Shown: positions 1-9,349 of the stretch, in pieces | How the letters are laid out: each line of letters opens with the position of its first letter | How positions within the stretch are numbered: the stretch's first letter is position 1 | NCBI GenBank assembly: GCA_905250885.1 | Contig: CAJNOQ010001694.1 | Location: 1-29,282 of the forward strand | Length of the DNA stretch: 29,282 nt | Source of the DNA: Didymodactylos carnosus | Taxonomy: Eukaryota > Rotifera > Eurotatoria > Philodinida > Philodinidae | Reading direction: 5' to 3' | The notes under the pieces: model-generated | The model's database searches: none | What the model was told of the DNA's origin: nothing | The model's input: only the letters and a program-made list of their open reading frames with translations | Position numbers and translations under genes: made by a program

Positions 1-145
1 TGGACTCCTGAAGTCTAGGAGTCCAAGAGCAAAGTGTTCTTTTTTGGGAATCACTTCCCAAAAATTGGACACTTTTGTTCTTTTTTGGGAAGTGATTCCC
101 AAAAAAGGACACTTTGCTCTTGGACTCTTGAAGTCCAGGAGTCCA
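1..145. repeat. Foldback inverted repeat, arms 1-60 and 86-145
   Basis: The two 60-base arms are reverse complements with only a few mismatches, around a spacer of about 25 bases. Each arm itself contains a smaller palindrome built on GGACTCCTG...CAGGAGTCC, so the structure is nested. The left arm begins at the first base of the window, so the element may extend beyond it. It shares the GGACTCCTG/CAGGAGTCC core with the palindrome at 402-478. There is no coding capacity. It is probably a MITE-like foldback sequence, but no terminal target duplication can be read. Confidence 0.8.
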
Positions 146-180
146 TAGGAGTTCATAGGAGTCCATAGGAGTCCATGGGA
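141..180. repeat. 10-bp tandem repeat, four units
   Basis: Four consecutive 10-base units of the form GTCCATAGGA abut the right arm of the preceding palindrome. One unit has a GTTC variant and the last ends in TGGGA. The unit matches the arm tip GGAGTCCA, so it probably grew by slippage from the palindrome end. Confidence 0.85.
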
Positions 181-401
181 TAAAACCATTGCAGAGAATG
201 TAGTTTCACTTATTTGATTTGAAGAGCAAGATAAATAGAGTTTATAGAATCATGTTCAAGTGTTTTGGAAAAAGAAAGGCAATTAAGGGTAGCCCCCTCC
301 CTTCCTTTTTTTACCCTCTTGCAAACTAGGCAAGCCGATGTTGGATCAGGTTCTAATTTATACCAGAGATAGAACATCGAAAAAGAAAATCGATGTATTT
401 T

Positions 402-478
402 TGCCAAGGGGGAAAAAGCGGACTCCTGGACTTCCATGGACTCCTGAAGTCCAGGAGTCCGCTTTTTCCTCCTTGGCA
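402..478. repeat. Near-perfect palindrome, arms 402-434 and 446-478
   Basis: The arms are 33 bases long with one mismatch, around an 11-base centre. The arm tips read TGCCAAGG and the inner part contains GGACTCCTGGACTTC, the same core as the palindrome at 1-145. This is a short relative or internal deletion derivative of that repeat. It lies within an open frame running into the cysteine-rich ORF downstream, but I think that continuity is accidental. Confidence 0.85.
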
Positions 479-631
479 TTTCGCTGTTCTAGCATTCCTA
501 AAAACGCTTCAGTTCAGAACTTATGGCTGTGGAAAAATCGTGTTCGGAATAATGTTTTCATGAGGCGTGAGGAGTCTTTACATACCTTTAGTAGGACTAT
601 CGACGATCAAAAGTTCGCTACCACAAGAAAT

Positions 632-886
632 ATGGCATCGTCTTATCAAAGTCATCTTATTTGCGGCGGGCATATCTGTCAAAAATGTGGTGTTTGTAAT
701 GATTGGTATTATTTTGACATTAATCGTTGTCGGAAGCGTGACGATGCAACTTGCCGTCATCGTTTTGTTTGGACTCTTGATCCTGACCCTCAGCTATCCC
801 GTCCCATTCATTTTTCTACTAAAGGTACTCGTGATAAGCCCCTTCCCGATGCTACCAATTTCTGTATCTGCAAGAGAAACAACTAA
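632..886 (+). CDS. Small cysteine-rich protein with CxxCGxC motif
   Basis: The frame gives 84 residues from the ATG at 632. That start has A at -3 and G at +4, a good eukaryotic context; the frame is open further upstream, but only across the palindrome. Near residues 11-23 the protein reads CGGHICQKCGVCNDWYY, followed by KRDDATC at about residue 36 and a terminal CICKRNN. The pattern of paired cysteines, a DW(Y) motif and a second RD(G/D)ATC block resembles uncharacterised small proteins I associate with bdelloid rotifers. Metal binding is plausible but not shown. The overlapping hydrophobic frame at 567-932 looks like a shadow of this one. An upstream exon, or decay to a pseudogene, cannot be excluded. 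Confidence 0.45.
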   Translation: MASSYQSHLICGGHICQKCGVCNDWYYFDINRCRKRDDATCRHRFVWTLDPDPQLSRPIHFSTKGTRDKPLPDATNFCICKRNN

Positions 887-1100
887 AAACAAGGCAGTTG
901 TCATATTTGTTCGTCTTTTTAACTGTACTTAAACAGCTTATAAAGTTCGTGTATTGCATTCAAGAAGTAACCGCCAGGAATTCTTTTGAGGCTGCCTGAG
1001 GAGTATAGATTATACTTTTTTACCTTTTGCAAATTAATACACACAAAAACACAATTTTTGTTATCTTTATGCTATAATTTAATTTGTCTCCACTTTCGGA

Positions 1101-1129
1101 TTGGATTGAGATTTAATTTCTCAATCCAA
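1101..1129. repeat. Short hairpin, 11-bp perfect stem
   Basis: TTGGATTGAGA (1101-1111) pairs with TCTCAATCCAA (1119-1129) around a 7-base AT loop. It lies in AT-rich non-coding sequence spanning roughly 940-1360, where I see no gene. Confidence 0.6.
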
Positions 1130-2277
1130 CCAAATATAATTCGAAAATGATTTAAACATTTAATTTATAAAGTTTGCTTTACATGATTAATAAAATAACT
1201 TATTATATGACCTAATTTGCTTAAAACTATGGAAGAAAATTTTTCTGCCATCAGTAAGGAAAATTTTAACAAAATAAACATCAGGTTTTTCAGAAAAAAA
1301 GCTGAAGTTCTTGTGGAGAAAAATCAAGTTTTTACGGAGAAAAGATGAAGTTCTTCCGAAGAAATGTCAAGATTTTTCGGTGAAGAAGTCAAGCAGAAAC
1401 TCAGACGAACCACCCATTGTGACAATTTTTACAAAAATGTGGCATTCTTTTTGATTTATTATTTTTTTCAATGCAAAAATGAATTTGTTTTGAAAAGAGA
1501 TCAATTTAAACTTAGTTTCGCCGACATAAAAGAAGACCATGGTCTTCTATTTGGCTTTCAAGTCATATAATCGACAGTGGTCTTCTGATAGGGATGGTCT
1601 ACTATTATAGGGGGGGGGAACAAATACACGACGTATTGAGAGGCTTTCATGATGAGCCTGTTACAGAAAAAGTGCGAATTCGTTGACTCAGTTTTCTAGG
1701 GTTGGGTTTTCCAGTGACGTGGATCCTAGAAACTTTAGTAGAATCTTTATTTGTCATAGACCAGACTGGAAACTCCTTAACCTATTCACATCTTTCTTCA
1801 GATTTGTTGAAGCTATTATCTTCGAGGAGAGAAACTGAAAATAAACGTAGCTCAATAGCTCTGAGAGTATTCGAAGTCGTGACAGTCATATACTATTCAG
1901 TACATAAATGCTTGATGGCATGCTTTTCAAAAAAACTGATATGCTTGAATTTGAAGTACGTTAAATTCTGCACTTTTCTATATCACAGGCATTACGGGTA
2001 AAAAAGGGCACAACCTCAGCAAGAAATGAACGTCAAAAACGTTCTGATCTCTTCTGATTACTTTATCTTATGTAGATTCAGTAAAAACGGTTGTAGTTTT
2101 TCAAAATAATTAGTTGGAGACATGGTTTGCCACACTGCGCTGCTGTCAGCTTATTCGGTGGTTTGACACATTTAACAAATATGTTTTACAATCCCTTATT
2201 TTTAGTTAGCGGATAGCTAAAAGGCTCAACTATCTATCACACAGATACGAGGGGTCTATCGAATTAATTTACGTCTT

Positions 2278-2305
2278 TCTCCGCTTTCAACATTGAAAGC
2301 AGAGA
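2278..2305. repeat. Short hairpin
   Basis: TCTCCGCTTTCAA pairs with TTGAAAGCAGAGA with one mismatch and a 2-base loop. It is isolated in gene-free sequence, and no function is inferred. Confidence 0.5.
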
Positions 2306-2712
2306 ATGAAGAGAGGTGGACGGTTATTTGAAAAAGTTTGTAAGAAAAATGTATGCAACTCAGTTTTTAAAACAATCTATTTCAGCAGATTTATTCTTTG
2401 TAAACAAATGCATTGAAATATATTTATTTTGTGAAATCTACTTAAATGTATTTGCACTTCACATTCATTTAGAAAAGAAATGAATTTAAAGATTGTTTTT
2501 TCCAAAATAAATTTGTTTAAATAGATTGTTTTTGAAAAATTCATTAAAAAAATCGATCTTTTAAAATTTATTTTTAAAATAAGGGTATCTAAGTACATTC
2601 TCTTCGTTTTTCAAACCTATTTAAGGAGACTTTTGTTTCTAAAGAAATTTAAATGTATTCACAGTTTATAATAGATTTACACATGTTGGACTAATAAATC
2701 TATTTGGCTTCA

Positions 2713-2834
2713 TTCTGCGTGAAAAGACTGTATAATTAATTTTTAAAAATATTCATTAAAATTTATTCTGCGTGAATAGAGTATTAAATTAATTTTTAAA
2801 AATATTCATTTAAATTCATTTTGCTTGAAAAGGA
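2713..2834. repeat. AT-rich minisatellite, two units of about 60 bp
   Basis: Two consecutive units share TTAATTTTTAAAAATATTCATT and a junction block like ATTCTGCGTGAA. A third direct copy occurs at about 4085-4145, and inverted versions occur near 4340-4385. Surrounding DNA (2370-2600 and 4380-4430) carries diverged variants of GAATTTAAATAGATTTTT, so this is one AT-rich repeat family. Confidence 0.7.
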
Positions 2835-2852
2835 AGGGGGAAAACGCAATTT

Positions 2853-2935
2853 CGGTATGTATGGTATCCTATTTTGTTATGCGGTATGTAACGGGTAATT
2901 TGGGTATGTGACGGATATTTTCGGTATGTTGAGTA
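2853..2935. repeat. Degenerate GGTATGT short repeat cluster
   Basis: GGTATGT or close variants occur about five times at irregular spacing. A similar cluster in the same orientation lies at about 4005-4070, on the other side of the foldback at 3139-3950. The same-sense pair contrasts with the inverted arms between them. Confidence 0.5.
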
Positions 2936-3138
2936 CTATCTGTAAAGAGAAACAGTACCATCGGTTGTTTTAAATAACTTTTGAGCGAAAAGAGCTGAAG
3001 AGCTCCTGTTATCATCATTCGAAAGAGAGATGAAGGCATGTTTTCATAACTAAATTCTTTCCAGCAGAAGTTTTTTGAAATTTTATATCAAATTTTCGGA
3101 AAACTAGACCATGTCTAAAAATCTCTCAATATGATTGT

Positions 3139-3950
3139 ATTGATTTTTTCCTATGAACTGATAGCTCGAGATGGCTTCTTCAAAATGAGAGTCAAGTGAG
3201 ACCAGGCGTTGTATCGGATTTTCTACGAGTCTCAGAACTGGCACCCAGTGACTATTAGTAGTCTTGAAGACAGATGGATTATAGGTAATGGTGATACAAA
3301 AATGTGGCTGGAAAAAGTTGTTAAAATCTACAGAAAGCGAGTTTTACGAAGATTAAGCTTTTCAGGTTGTTTTGACTTAATATTAAAAAGTGCACTATTC
3401 ACTCAAAAAACATCAGAACGAGTTCAAAACTTTAGAATATGATTAATATTTTCGTTAAACGTGATTATAATATTGAAAAATTGAAAAAATATTTTCCTTA
3501 ATAGGTTTTTCAGAAGCCTTTTTTGGAAAACCTTAAAGTTTTTAAAAAGATTTTCTAGGCTCCCTACAAACAGGATATAGAATGACTTAAATACTCTGCA
3601 TACTGAAGTTTTGAACTCGTTCTGATGTTATTTGAGTGAATAGTGAACTTTTTAATATTAGGTGAAAACAGCCTGAAAACCTTAATTTTCATAAAACCTG
3701 CTTTTGGTAGATTAAAACTTTCGATAGGTAGATTTAAAACTTTTTCCAAAAGCAAACATTGTCAAAAGACTCAGCATGGCCGATTACCCATAATCCATCT
3801 GTCTTCAAGGCTACTAATAGTGACCGGATGCCAGTTCTGAGACTCAAAGAAAATCCGATACAACGGCCGGACCGCGCAAAATCAAGGTTTCACTTGACTC
3901 TCATTTCGAAGAACCCATATCGAGCTATCAGTTTATGGAAAAAAATCGAG
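3139..3950. repeat. Imperfect foldback, arms about 3139-3430 and 3600-3950
   Basis: The arms are about 300 bases of diverged reverse complement. For example, TGATAGCTCGA near 3160 pairs with TCGAGCTATCA near 3920, and GATGGATTAT near 3273 with ATAATCCATC near 3791. Indels are frequent, so it looks old. Blocks such as AAGACTCAGCATGG near 3765 resemble the arm of the 22105-22643 foldback, which suggests a common superfamily. Open frames across the arms are not convincing as genes. Confidence 0.75.
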
Positions 3951-4099
3951 TCCGAAAGGACCAGAACTCCGTATCTCTCGTCTATAACTGGTTTGTAAGT
4001 ATTTTTGGTATGTGAGTGGTATGCACTGGGTATGCGATCTGTATGTCAACGGTATTTGTTTCGGTATTAATACTGCTTTTTCGTCCTTGGTGAAAAGAG

Positions 4100-4383
4100 T
4101 ATTTAAATTAATTTTTAAAAATATTCATTAAAATTTATTCTGCGTAACTTTTCGTGCGAAAATCTATTCAAATTCATTTCTGTCTCAATGAATCTGGTTT
4201 TAGCTTTTGTAAAAGGGTAATTTAAACTTTTTTTTTTCTCTAAATAAAAATAAAATGCATTTAAGTAGATTTTGCAAAAAACTAAAACCAGATTCATTGA
4301 GACAGAAATGAATTTAAATAGATTTTTCGTATGAAAAGTTACGCAGAATGAATTTAAATGAACTTTTTTAGAAATTAATTTAA
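4100..4383. repeat. Foldback, arms 4100-4203 and 4282-4383
   Basis: Two arms of about 105 bases are mostly complementary. The best-conserved part is CAATGAATCTGGTTTTAG against its reverse complement at 4282-4300. The outer part of the arms is the AT-rich minisatellite unit, so a foldback appears to have formed from, or inserted among, those units. Confidence 0.75.
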
Positions 4384-4568
4384 ACACATTTTTCTAAAAG
4401 AATTTAAGAAAAAATGAGTTTAAATAGATCTCTTCTCAAAACAAATTGATTTTTGCATTGAAAAAACTAATAAATCAAAAAGAATGACACATTTCTGTAA
4501 AAATTGTCACAATGGGTGGTTCGTCTGAGTTTCTGCTTGACTTGGAAAGTTCTTGACTTCTTCATTCT

Positions 4569-5462
4569 AAATAGAAAACAGCCGCATGGAATTTAAAATT
4601 GATAGATTTCAGAACTAGTGCTGTAACCTGACGTTTTGATGATGGTCAAAAAATGAAGGATCTCTCCTTCATAAATCATAACAAGCGCTTTTTTTATACT
4701 CAATATGTTACATTGTTTAGACTCTTATCTGGAATTATGTTAGAACGTGTCAAAAAGATGTGATTATGTTTAGAAGTTGTCAAATAAATGTTATTAAACT
4801 TTATGTACCAATGCTCAGGAAGCAACTACCTTGCCAAGTTGATAGAGAGAGAAAAGGATGAAAGTTTTTATTCGAAGCTTAACGAAACTTTCTAGTTAAT
4901 AAGAGAGTCAATCTATCAATTTTATCAGTTTTGAATGTATACATTATAAATAAATAATTTCATCTGTGCTCGCATTGGCAATAAGACGTAGTCAGAAAAA
5001 AATACGAGAAGAGTTAAATGATACTTAAACTGAGATGACAAAATATTTTCTAGGATAAACTGCATCATACATTGCTTCCACTGCCACCTCTGTCTTTTCT
5101 CGCTTTCGAAAAAGTCACTTGGCTCGAAAGAAAGGATTTTACCACGAGGCGACTCCACTTATCTGAAAACTTGAAAGAGCTTTTGATCGCTCGAAAGTGG
5201 ATCGTCGAGTAGTAATAGAGTCAGTCGCTTCGGTCATACGAAAAAGTCTGTTAAAATCCATAATAATGATTCTGTAGCTGATTTAGACCTTAAAATATCA
5301 GCCATAGTTTTAGAAGCTGTCTTCATCACAGATTGGTGCTTGAAGAAAAAACCATATTTCACTTTGAGTGCATATAGCCCTGATACCGCTTTTTCATCTA
5401 GTTTTAAGCGATGTGGATATCAATTACATCTATTACCCGGATATCCTGTCTTTGTAAATTTA
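4569..5462. other. No recognised gene
   Basis: This is AT-rich DNA. A minus-strand open frame at 4925-5158 and another of about 60 codons near 5235-5415 are polar enough to be coding, but I recognise no family and see no splice context that joins them. Confidence 0.4.
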
Positions 5463-6014
5463 GTTTCATAGATCACACATTTATGAAACTTGGATGTTGA
5501 ATTTATTAACCCAGAAGTTAAATAAAAATGAAAAATTGTATGAAACCTTTTACAAGTTTCATAAAAAGTTTAATACGGCTCTCAGAGAAATATTTTCTTT
5601 AGCACATGTCTCTTAGAGACCTACTGTTGTTAATTAAATTGGTTTAATTGATCCATTAAGGTGGCTGCATATGTCTCTGAGAGACTCACATCTCACTTAG
5701 AGACTTGTATATACAGTTTTAGAATTAAATTCCATATTTTTATTTGAATCAGTCTATGTCTCTAAGTCACTTATACCTGTCTTAGTAAAATATTATTATA
5801 CAATGTCATATGTTTCTATGTGACCTACCTATTAATTAAGAAACTAATTAATTGAACCTAAAACAACATAAATCACACATTTATGAAACTTGTTCCCAAG
5901 TTTCATAAAATTTAGGAAATTTGGATGTTGAATTTATTAACCGAGAAGTTAGATAAAAATGAAAAATTTTATGCAACTTTTTATAAGTTTCATAAATCTG
6001 TGATTTATGAAAAC
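5463..6014. mobile_element. MITE-like element with 30-bp terminal inverted repeats
   Basis: The ends are 5463-5492 (GTTTCATAGATCACACATTT...) and 5985-6014, whose reverse complement starts GTTTTCATAAATCACAGATT; they differ at only a few positions. Inside, the block at 5491-5575 is repeated directly at 5925-5995 (shared GGATGTTGAATTTATTAACC). Several small palindromes of the type GTCTCTNAGAGAC lie near 5610-5700. There is no transposase, so it would be non-autonomous. ATCCTGT-type sequence just outside both ends, in inverted sense, suggests the true ends may lie slightly further out. No clear target duplication. Confidence 0.6.
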
Positions 6015-6193
6015 AGGATAATCTCCATTGCCAAATTCATTTGTAAATTAGTATTAATAAATGAGATAAGCTTCTCAGGAATTTGTTCCTCTGATTCCTC
6101 ATCAAAATCCGAGAATTTGAGATACTAAGTTCAATTATGTTGATCTACGTCGTCTCAATTATTTTCAATTGATTCAAATTCGTTTCTCTAATT

Positions 6194-6451
6194 CTAACAA
6201 TATCGGGTCGAATAAAACATCGTCCACACATCGATGATATTATTTCCATTAGCATTCATTACATCATACATAGATTTTTGTACAGTTGAATCATGTTTGA
6301 TGTTATCAATCATTGTCTTTTTTAACGTATCAACAATAAAGAGTGTTCGTAACATCGTCAGAGTTTCACTCTGTTGTTTCTTAGGATTCGCATACATTCC
6401 TGTTGAAGACATAGAGGTGACCATATTGCCGAGAACTAACTTTTTTACCAT
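6194..6451 (-). CDS. Hypothetical small polar protein
   Basis: Starting at the inner ATG (6451), the minus-strand frame encodes about 85 residues rich in K, T, M, N and D, ending in DVWTMFYSTRYC. The composition looks more like real protein than the overlapping plus-strand frame. A sequence like a 3' splice site (ATAAATACAG) lies just upstream of this ATG on the minus strand, so a 5' leader intron is possible. It would be transcribed divergently from the membrane protein at 6890. I recognise no family. Confidence 0.35.
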   Translation of the reverse strand: MVKKLVLGNMVTSMSSTGMYANPKKQQSETLTMLRTLFIVDTLKKTMIDNIKHDSTVQKSMYDVMNANGNNIIDVWTMFYSTRYC

Positions 6452-6520
6452 TGTGACTTTTACTGTATTTATGTAAGTACGTCGGTTACATAAATACAAG
6501 AAAAACGAGAAAAAGTGCAA

Positions 6521-6612
6521 ATCAGTAAAGAGGGAAAGGAGTAAAGAGTAAAGAAGGAAAAAAGTAAAGAAATAAAGTAGAAAACGAGTGTAGCAGAAAG
6601 AGAGTAAAAGAA
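6521..6612. repeat. Purine-rich AGTAAAG microsatellite
   Basis: An almost pyrimidine-free plus strand carries repeated AGTAAAG-like units between the two divergent gene candidates. It is a low-complexity tract that may lie in their shared 5' region. Confidence 0.6.
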
Positions 6613-6889
6613 TTTTGAAATGCTCCCTTTATTCATTCTTGCGTCCGTGCACGATTAAAAAATAAATTAAAACGAAGAAACAAAGCAGAATATGTTTTTT
6701 TGTTTCCTATTATTACGTGCACCAATTTAAGTGCTTCTAATTGCAAGGAAATGAACATTACCGGTCACTGTTCAATGAGTAGGAGTGAAGGAAGAAAAAA
6801 GTTATTTATACACTGTATGACTGTTGGATATTGCTAAACAGCATTATTTTTTTAGAAACATCAGAAATCTCATTAGTAGAGTGACGAAC

Positions 6890-7831
6890 ATGACAGGTAG
6901 ACGCCGTGTGGAATACTGCTCTGCGATCATTCAAATCTTGATCGATCTCACCAATCTCATCGAGCAATTAGTCATCTATTTCATTGTGAAACACGAATCG
7001 AATGATGATAAATACCAACAACGTCAGCTCTTCTTTGTACTTCTTGCAATCGGTCTTCTTTCATGTATCCCATCGGCCATTTCACGACCTTATTTACAAA
7101 CAACTGGCACAATTTTTATCGAGTTTGGCGAACTATTAGCCTATCTCTTTCTTCTAAAGCGATCAATCAAAGTCACTCTTGTGGCCGTCATTTTATTTGG
7201 TGTTGAGTTTACTTTGGATATCATCAATATGCTTCTCGAGTATCGTTCGACCGAAAAAAAAGAGGACATCGGTGTCTTTGGAAAATCAGCATGGGGTCGA
7301 ATCAAATATGTTGGCATCCGTTTAAGCATGTACTCCATTTTTGATGCAACTTCGATACTATTCCTCTTTCTCAATGACAATTCCAGATTTCATCAGACAT
7401 TTTTCGAGATTCTTATTCTACTTACCTTTTATCTTCCTAGCGTCGCTTTGGGTCCTGCACTGGAGTCAACAACAAGGTTCAAATATGAATACGAACAGGG
7501 CCGCGTTCCACGTGTTACCATTCTTCTTGTTTGGAGTCTGTTCTGTGCCAATCTTTATTTCATCATGTACTGCGTTCCACTTTCGATTACGGGTGTCGTG
7601 TTTGCAGTGCAAGAGTTACGAGAGATAACTCAACGGTATGGTTATGATTTTGTTGTATACATTTCTTCATTAGTTTTCTTCTCAACTGCGATTCTCGTCT
7701 TTCCTCCTTTCATGCACTGGTGGTGGCCGTCAACCGTTCAACAATTCATGATAATGCGAATCAATGCGAAGAAGAGATTAGAAATATCGAAGCAAGCAGA
7801 TCATACGTACGATTGCCTTTTAACTACCTAG
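6890..7831 (+). CDS. Multi-pass membrane protein, family unknown
   Basis: An uninterrupted frame of 313 residues starts at the ATG at 6890; the frame is open slightly further upstream but only from a TTG. About eight hydrophobic stretches lie near residues 11-33, 47-64, 74-90, 94-116, 146-161, 171-191, 208-238 (possibly two) and 253-275. They are separated by short charged loops, such as KHESNDDKYQQRQ and EYRSTEKKEDIG. The start is MTGRRRVEYC, with no signal peptide before the first hydrophobic segment. The C-terminus has HWWWP and a basic tail. A polypyrimidine-AG (ending 6855) just upstream leaves room for a 5' exon. The topology suggests a receptor-like or transporter-like protein, but no signature identifies a family. 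A MITE begins about 110 bases after the stop. Confidence 0.65.
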   Translation: MTGRRRVEYCSAIIQILIDLTNLIEQLVIYFIVKHESNDDKYQQRQLFFVLLAIGLLSCIPSAISRPYLQTTGTIFIEFGELLAYLFLLKRSIKVTLVAVILFGVEFTLDIINMLLEYRSTEKKEDIGVFGKSAWGRIKYVGIRLSMYSIFDATSILFLFLNDNSRFHQTFFEILILLTFYLPSVALGPALESTTRFKYEYEQGRVPRVTILLVWSLFCANLYFIMYCVPLSITGVVFAVQELREITQRYGYDFVVYISSLVFFSTAILVFPPFMHWWWPSTVQQFMIMRINAKKRLEISKQADHTYDCLLTT

Positions 7832-7942
7832 AGGAATGTACTAATTTACTTTTAATGACTCAAACTTCACCTGAAAATCTCAGCTGTTGCTTCTCTGGAA
7901 TGAATGTCGATTAGAGCATCATGCCTGTATGACGCGATCATA

Positions 7943-9345
7943 AGATGCACGGAAAGCAAACTTGCAGTGAAAGGACTCTGCTGGATTTGAAAATTACAAG
8001 AAACCAAAAAGCCGAATATATGGTTTTGTAGAGAATTTTATGACGCATCTTTTAGTCTTTTTATTTTTATTTAGTTCTTTATATTTAATGAGAGAAAGTG
8101 AAAATATTAAATTTTAGTCAATTTTGACACCGTCTCAATATAAAGCTTTTTACTCCTTAGCCATTAAGTAAACTTTGTTTCTAATTGGATTCTGTTCATC
8201 AATGAATATATGTGTAAAATAAAACTTCCCAACCTAACTGATGCTAGAAAAAAAGAATTTTTCGAAAAAAAAATGCAAATCTTGAATTTAGCTGGCATTA
8301 GAAAAGCTTCTGTAAAAAATCAAAGGAAAGATGACCCAACTTGAGCCTTATACCATAAAATGCGTGAATCAGGGCTTTATGTTACTACTAAAAAGTGTAT
8401 GCCTCGAGATTTGCATTTTTTTTTTCGAAAAATTCTTTTTTTCTAGCATCAGTTAGGTTGGGAATTTTTATTTTACACATATATTCAAGCTAGTTCATTG
8501 ATGAACAAAATCCAATTAGAAGCAAAGTTTACTTCTTAATGGCTAAAGAGTAAAAAGCTTTATATTGAGACGGTGTCAAAATTGACTAAAACTTAAGATT
8601 TTCACTTTCTCTCACTAAATACAAAGAACTAAATAAAAATAAAAAGACTAAAAGATGCGCCATAAAATTTTCTACAAAACCATATATTCGGCTTTTTGGT
8701 TTCTTGTAATTTTCAAATCCAGCAGGGTTCTTTATTTTCGAACATATCATAATTCCGAATATGATATTTTAATTTCTCGAAAATCGACTTTTGATTGAGA
8801 AAATTGAGAATTACGGGCAAAATCTCGATGTTTTCGCCTCTAATTTGGAGAAAATGATTTTTCTCAGAGAGGGAAAGGAATTTTTGGAAAAGTTTTTCGT
8901 AACTTTTAAGCTGAGCAGCTAGCGGATTTAACCATGTAAAAATATTGACTCTAGCATTTCTAGAAAATCTGTTTGCTAGTAAATCCTGTAGGTTTGCAAA
9001 GTTGTGTTCCGTTTTTGAGCCAGAAACATTACATTGCGTAATCTTTTGTGAATAAATGTTTTGTTCTAAAACTGTTCTAAGATTTTCTAATTCAGTTTTC
9101 AATGCTAAATCAGATAAAAGAAGTTAGAACATTTTATCTCGTAGCATTATTTAAAAAACGAATTTCAAAAAGACGAAATAACGTCCGTTTTTGACACCCT
9201 TCGAATTTTTTTAAAATTTTTCGCCGGGGAAAAAGTTAAAAAAAATCAAGGCAAATATATTCTTGACCATCTTGAAGTCCTCTATCCAACAGGGTATGAT
9301 ATGTTCGAAAATAAATTCCACTGTAAGTTTACTTTCCGTGCATCT
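7943..9345. mobile_element. Foldback MITE with TA-flanked ends, interrupted by another element
   Basis: The outer ends are AGATGCACGGAAAG (7943) and CTTTCCGTGCATCT (to 9345), each flanked by TA, as in Tc1/mariner-type insertion. The long arms are about 7943-8283 and 8408-8733, then 9317-9345 after the interruption. They enclose a loop of about 125 bases. Arm identity is high (for example, AATATATGGTTTTGTAGA against its complement near 8675). There is no transposase. Without the inserted DNA the element would be about 820 bp. The 2-bp target site is weak evidence for the superfamily. Confidence 0.75.
8731..9315. mobile_element. Nested MITE with perfect 20-bp terminal inverted repeats
   Basis: The left end TTTATTTTCGAACATATCAT (8731-8750) is repeated as a perfect reverse complement at 9296-9315. 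TTC lies directly outside both ends, so a 3-bp target duplication is possible. The element splits the right arm of the surrounding foldback, so it inserted later. Its left part (about 8750-8870) is similar in direct orientation to 27010-27120, so the family has another member here. A minus-strand open frame at 8713-9102 crosses the boundary and is not a gene. Confidence 0.75.
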
Positions 9346-9349
9346 TACT

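Larger units (their letters stand above)
1364..4568. repeat. Long outer inverted repeat enclosing about 2.9 kb
   Basis: The segment at about 1364-1517 returns as its reverse complement at about 4412-4568, clearest in the shared block around GGTGGTTCGTCTGAGTTTCT (minus sense of 1400-1419, plus sense of 4514-4533). Indels have accumulated. The enclosed DNA holds other foldbacks and an AT-rich minisatellite but no convincing gene, and open frames there lack codon-like structure. It may be the two ends of an old composite element or an inverted duplication. About 1518-2270 inside it shows nothing recognisable. Confidence 0.7.

Noticed and set aside
567..932. Hydrophobic plus-strand frame of 121 residues
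   Set aside because: It overlaps the cysteine-rich frame 632-886, whose paired cysteines and DWYY motif look genuinely conserved; this frame has no recognisable feature.
7341..7628. Open frames overlapping the membrane protein (7341-7628, 7720-7914 and minus 7141-7380)
   Set aside because: They are out-of-frame shadows of the 313-residue frame.
8713..9102. Minus-strand frame of 129 residues
   Set aside because: It crosses the boundary of the nested MITE at 8731, so it is formed by the insertion and not by a gene.
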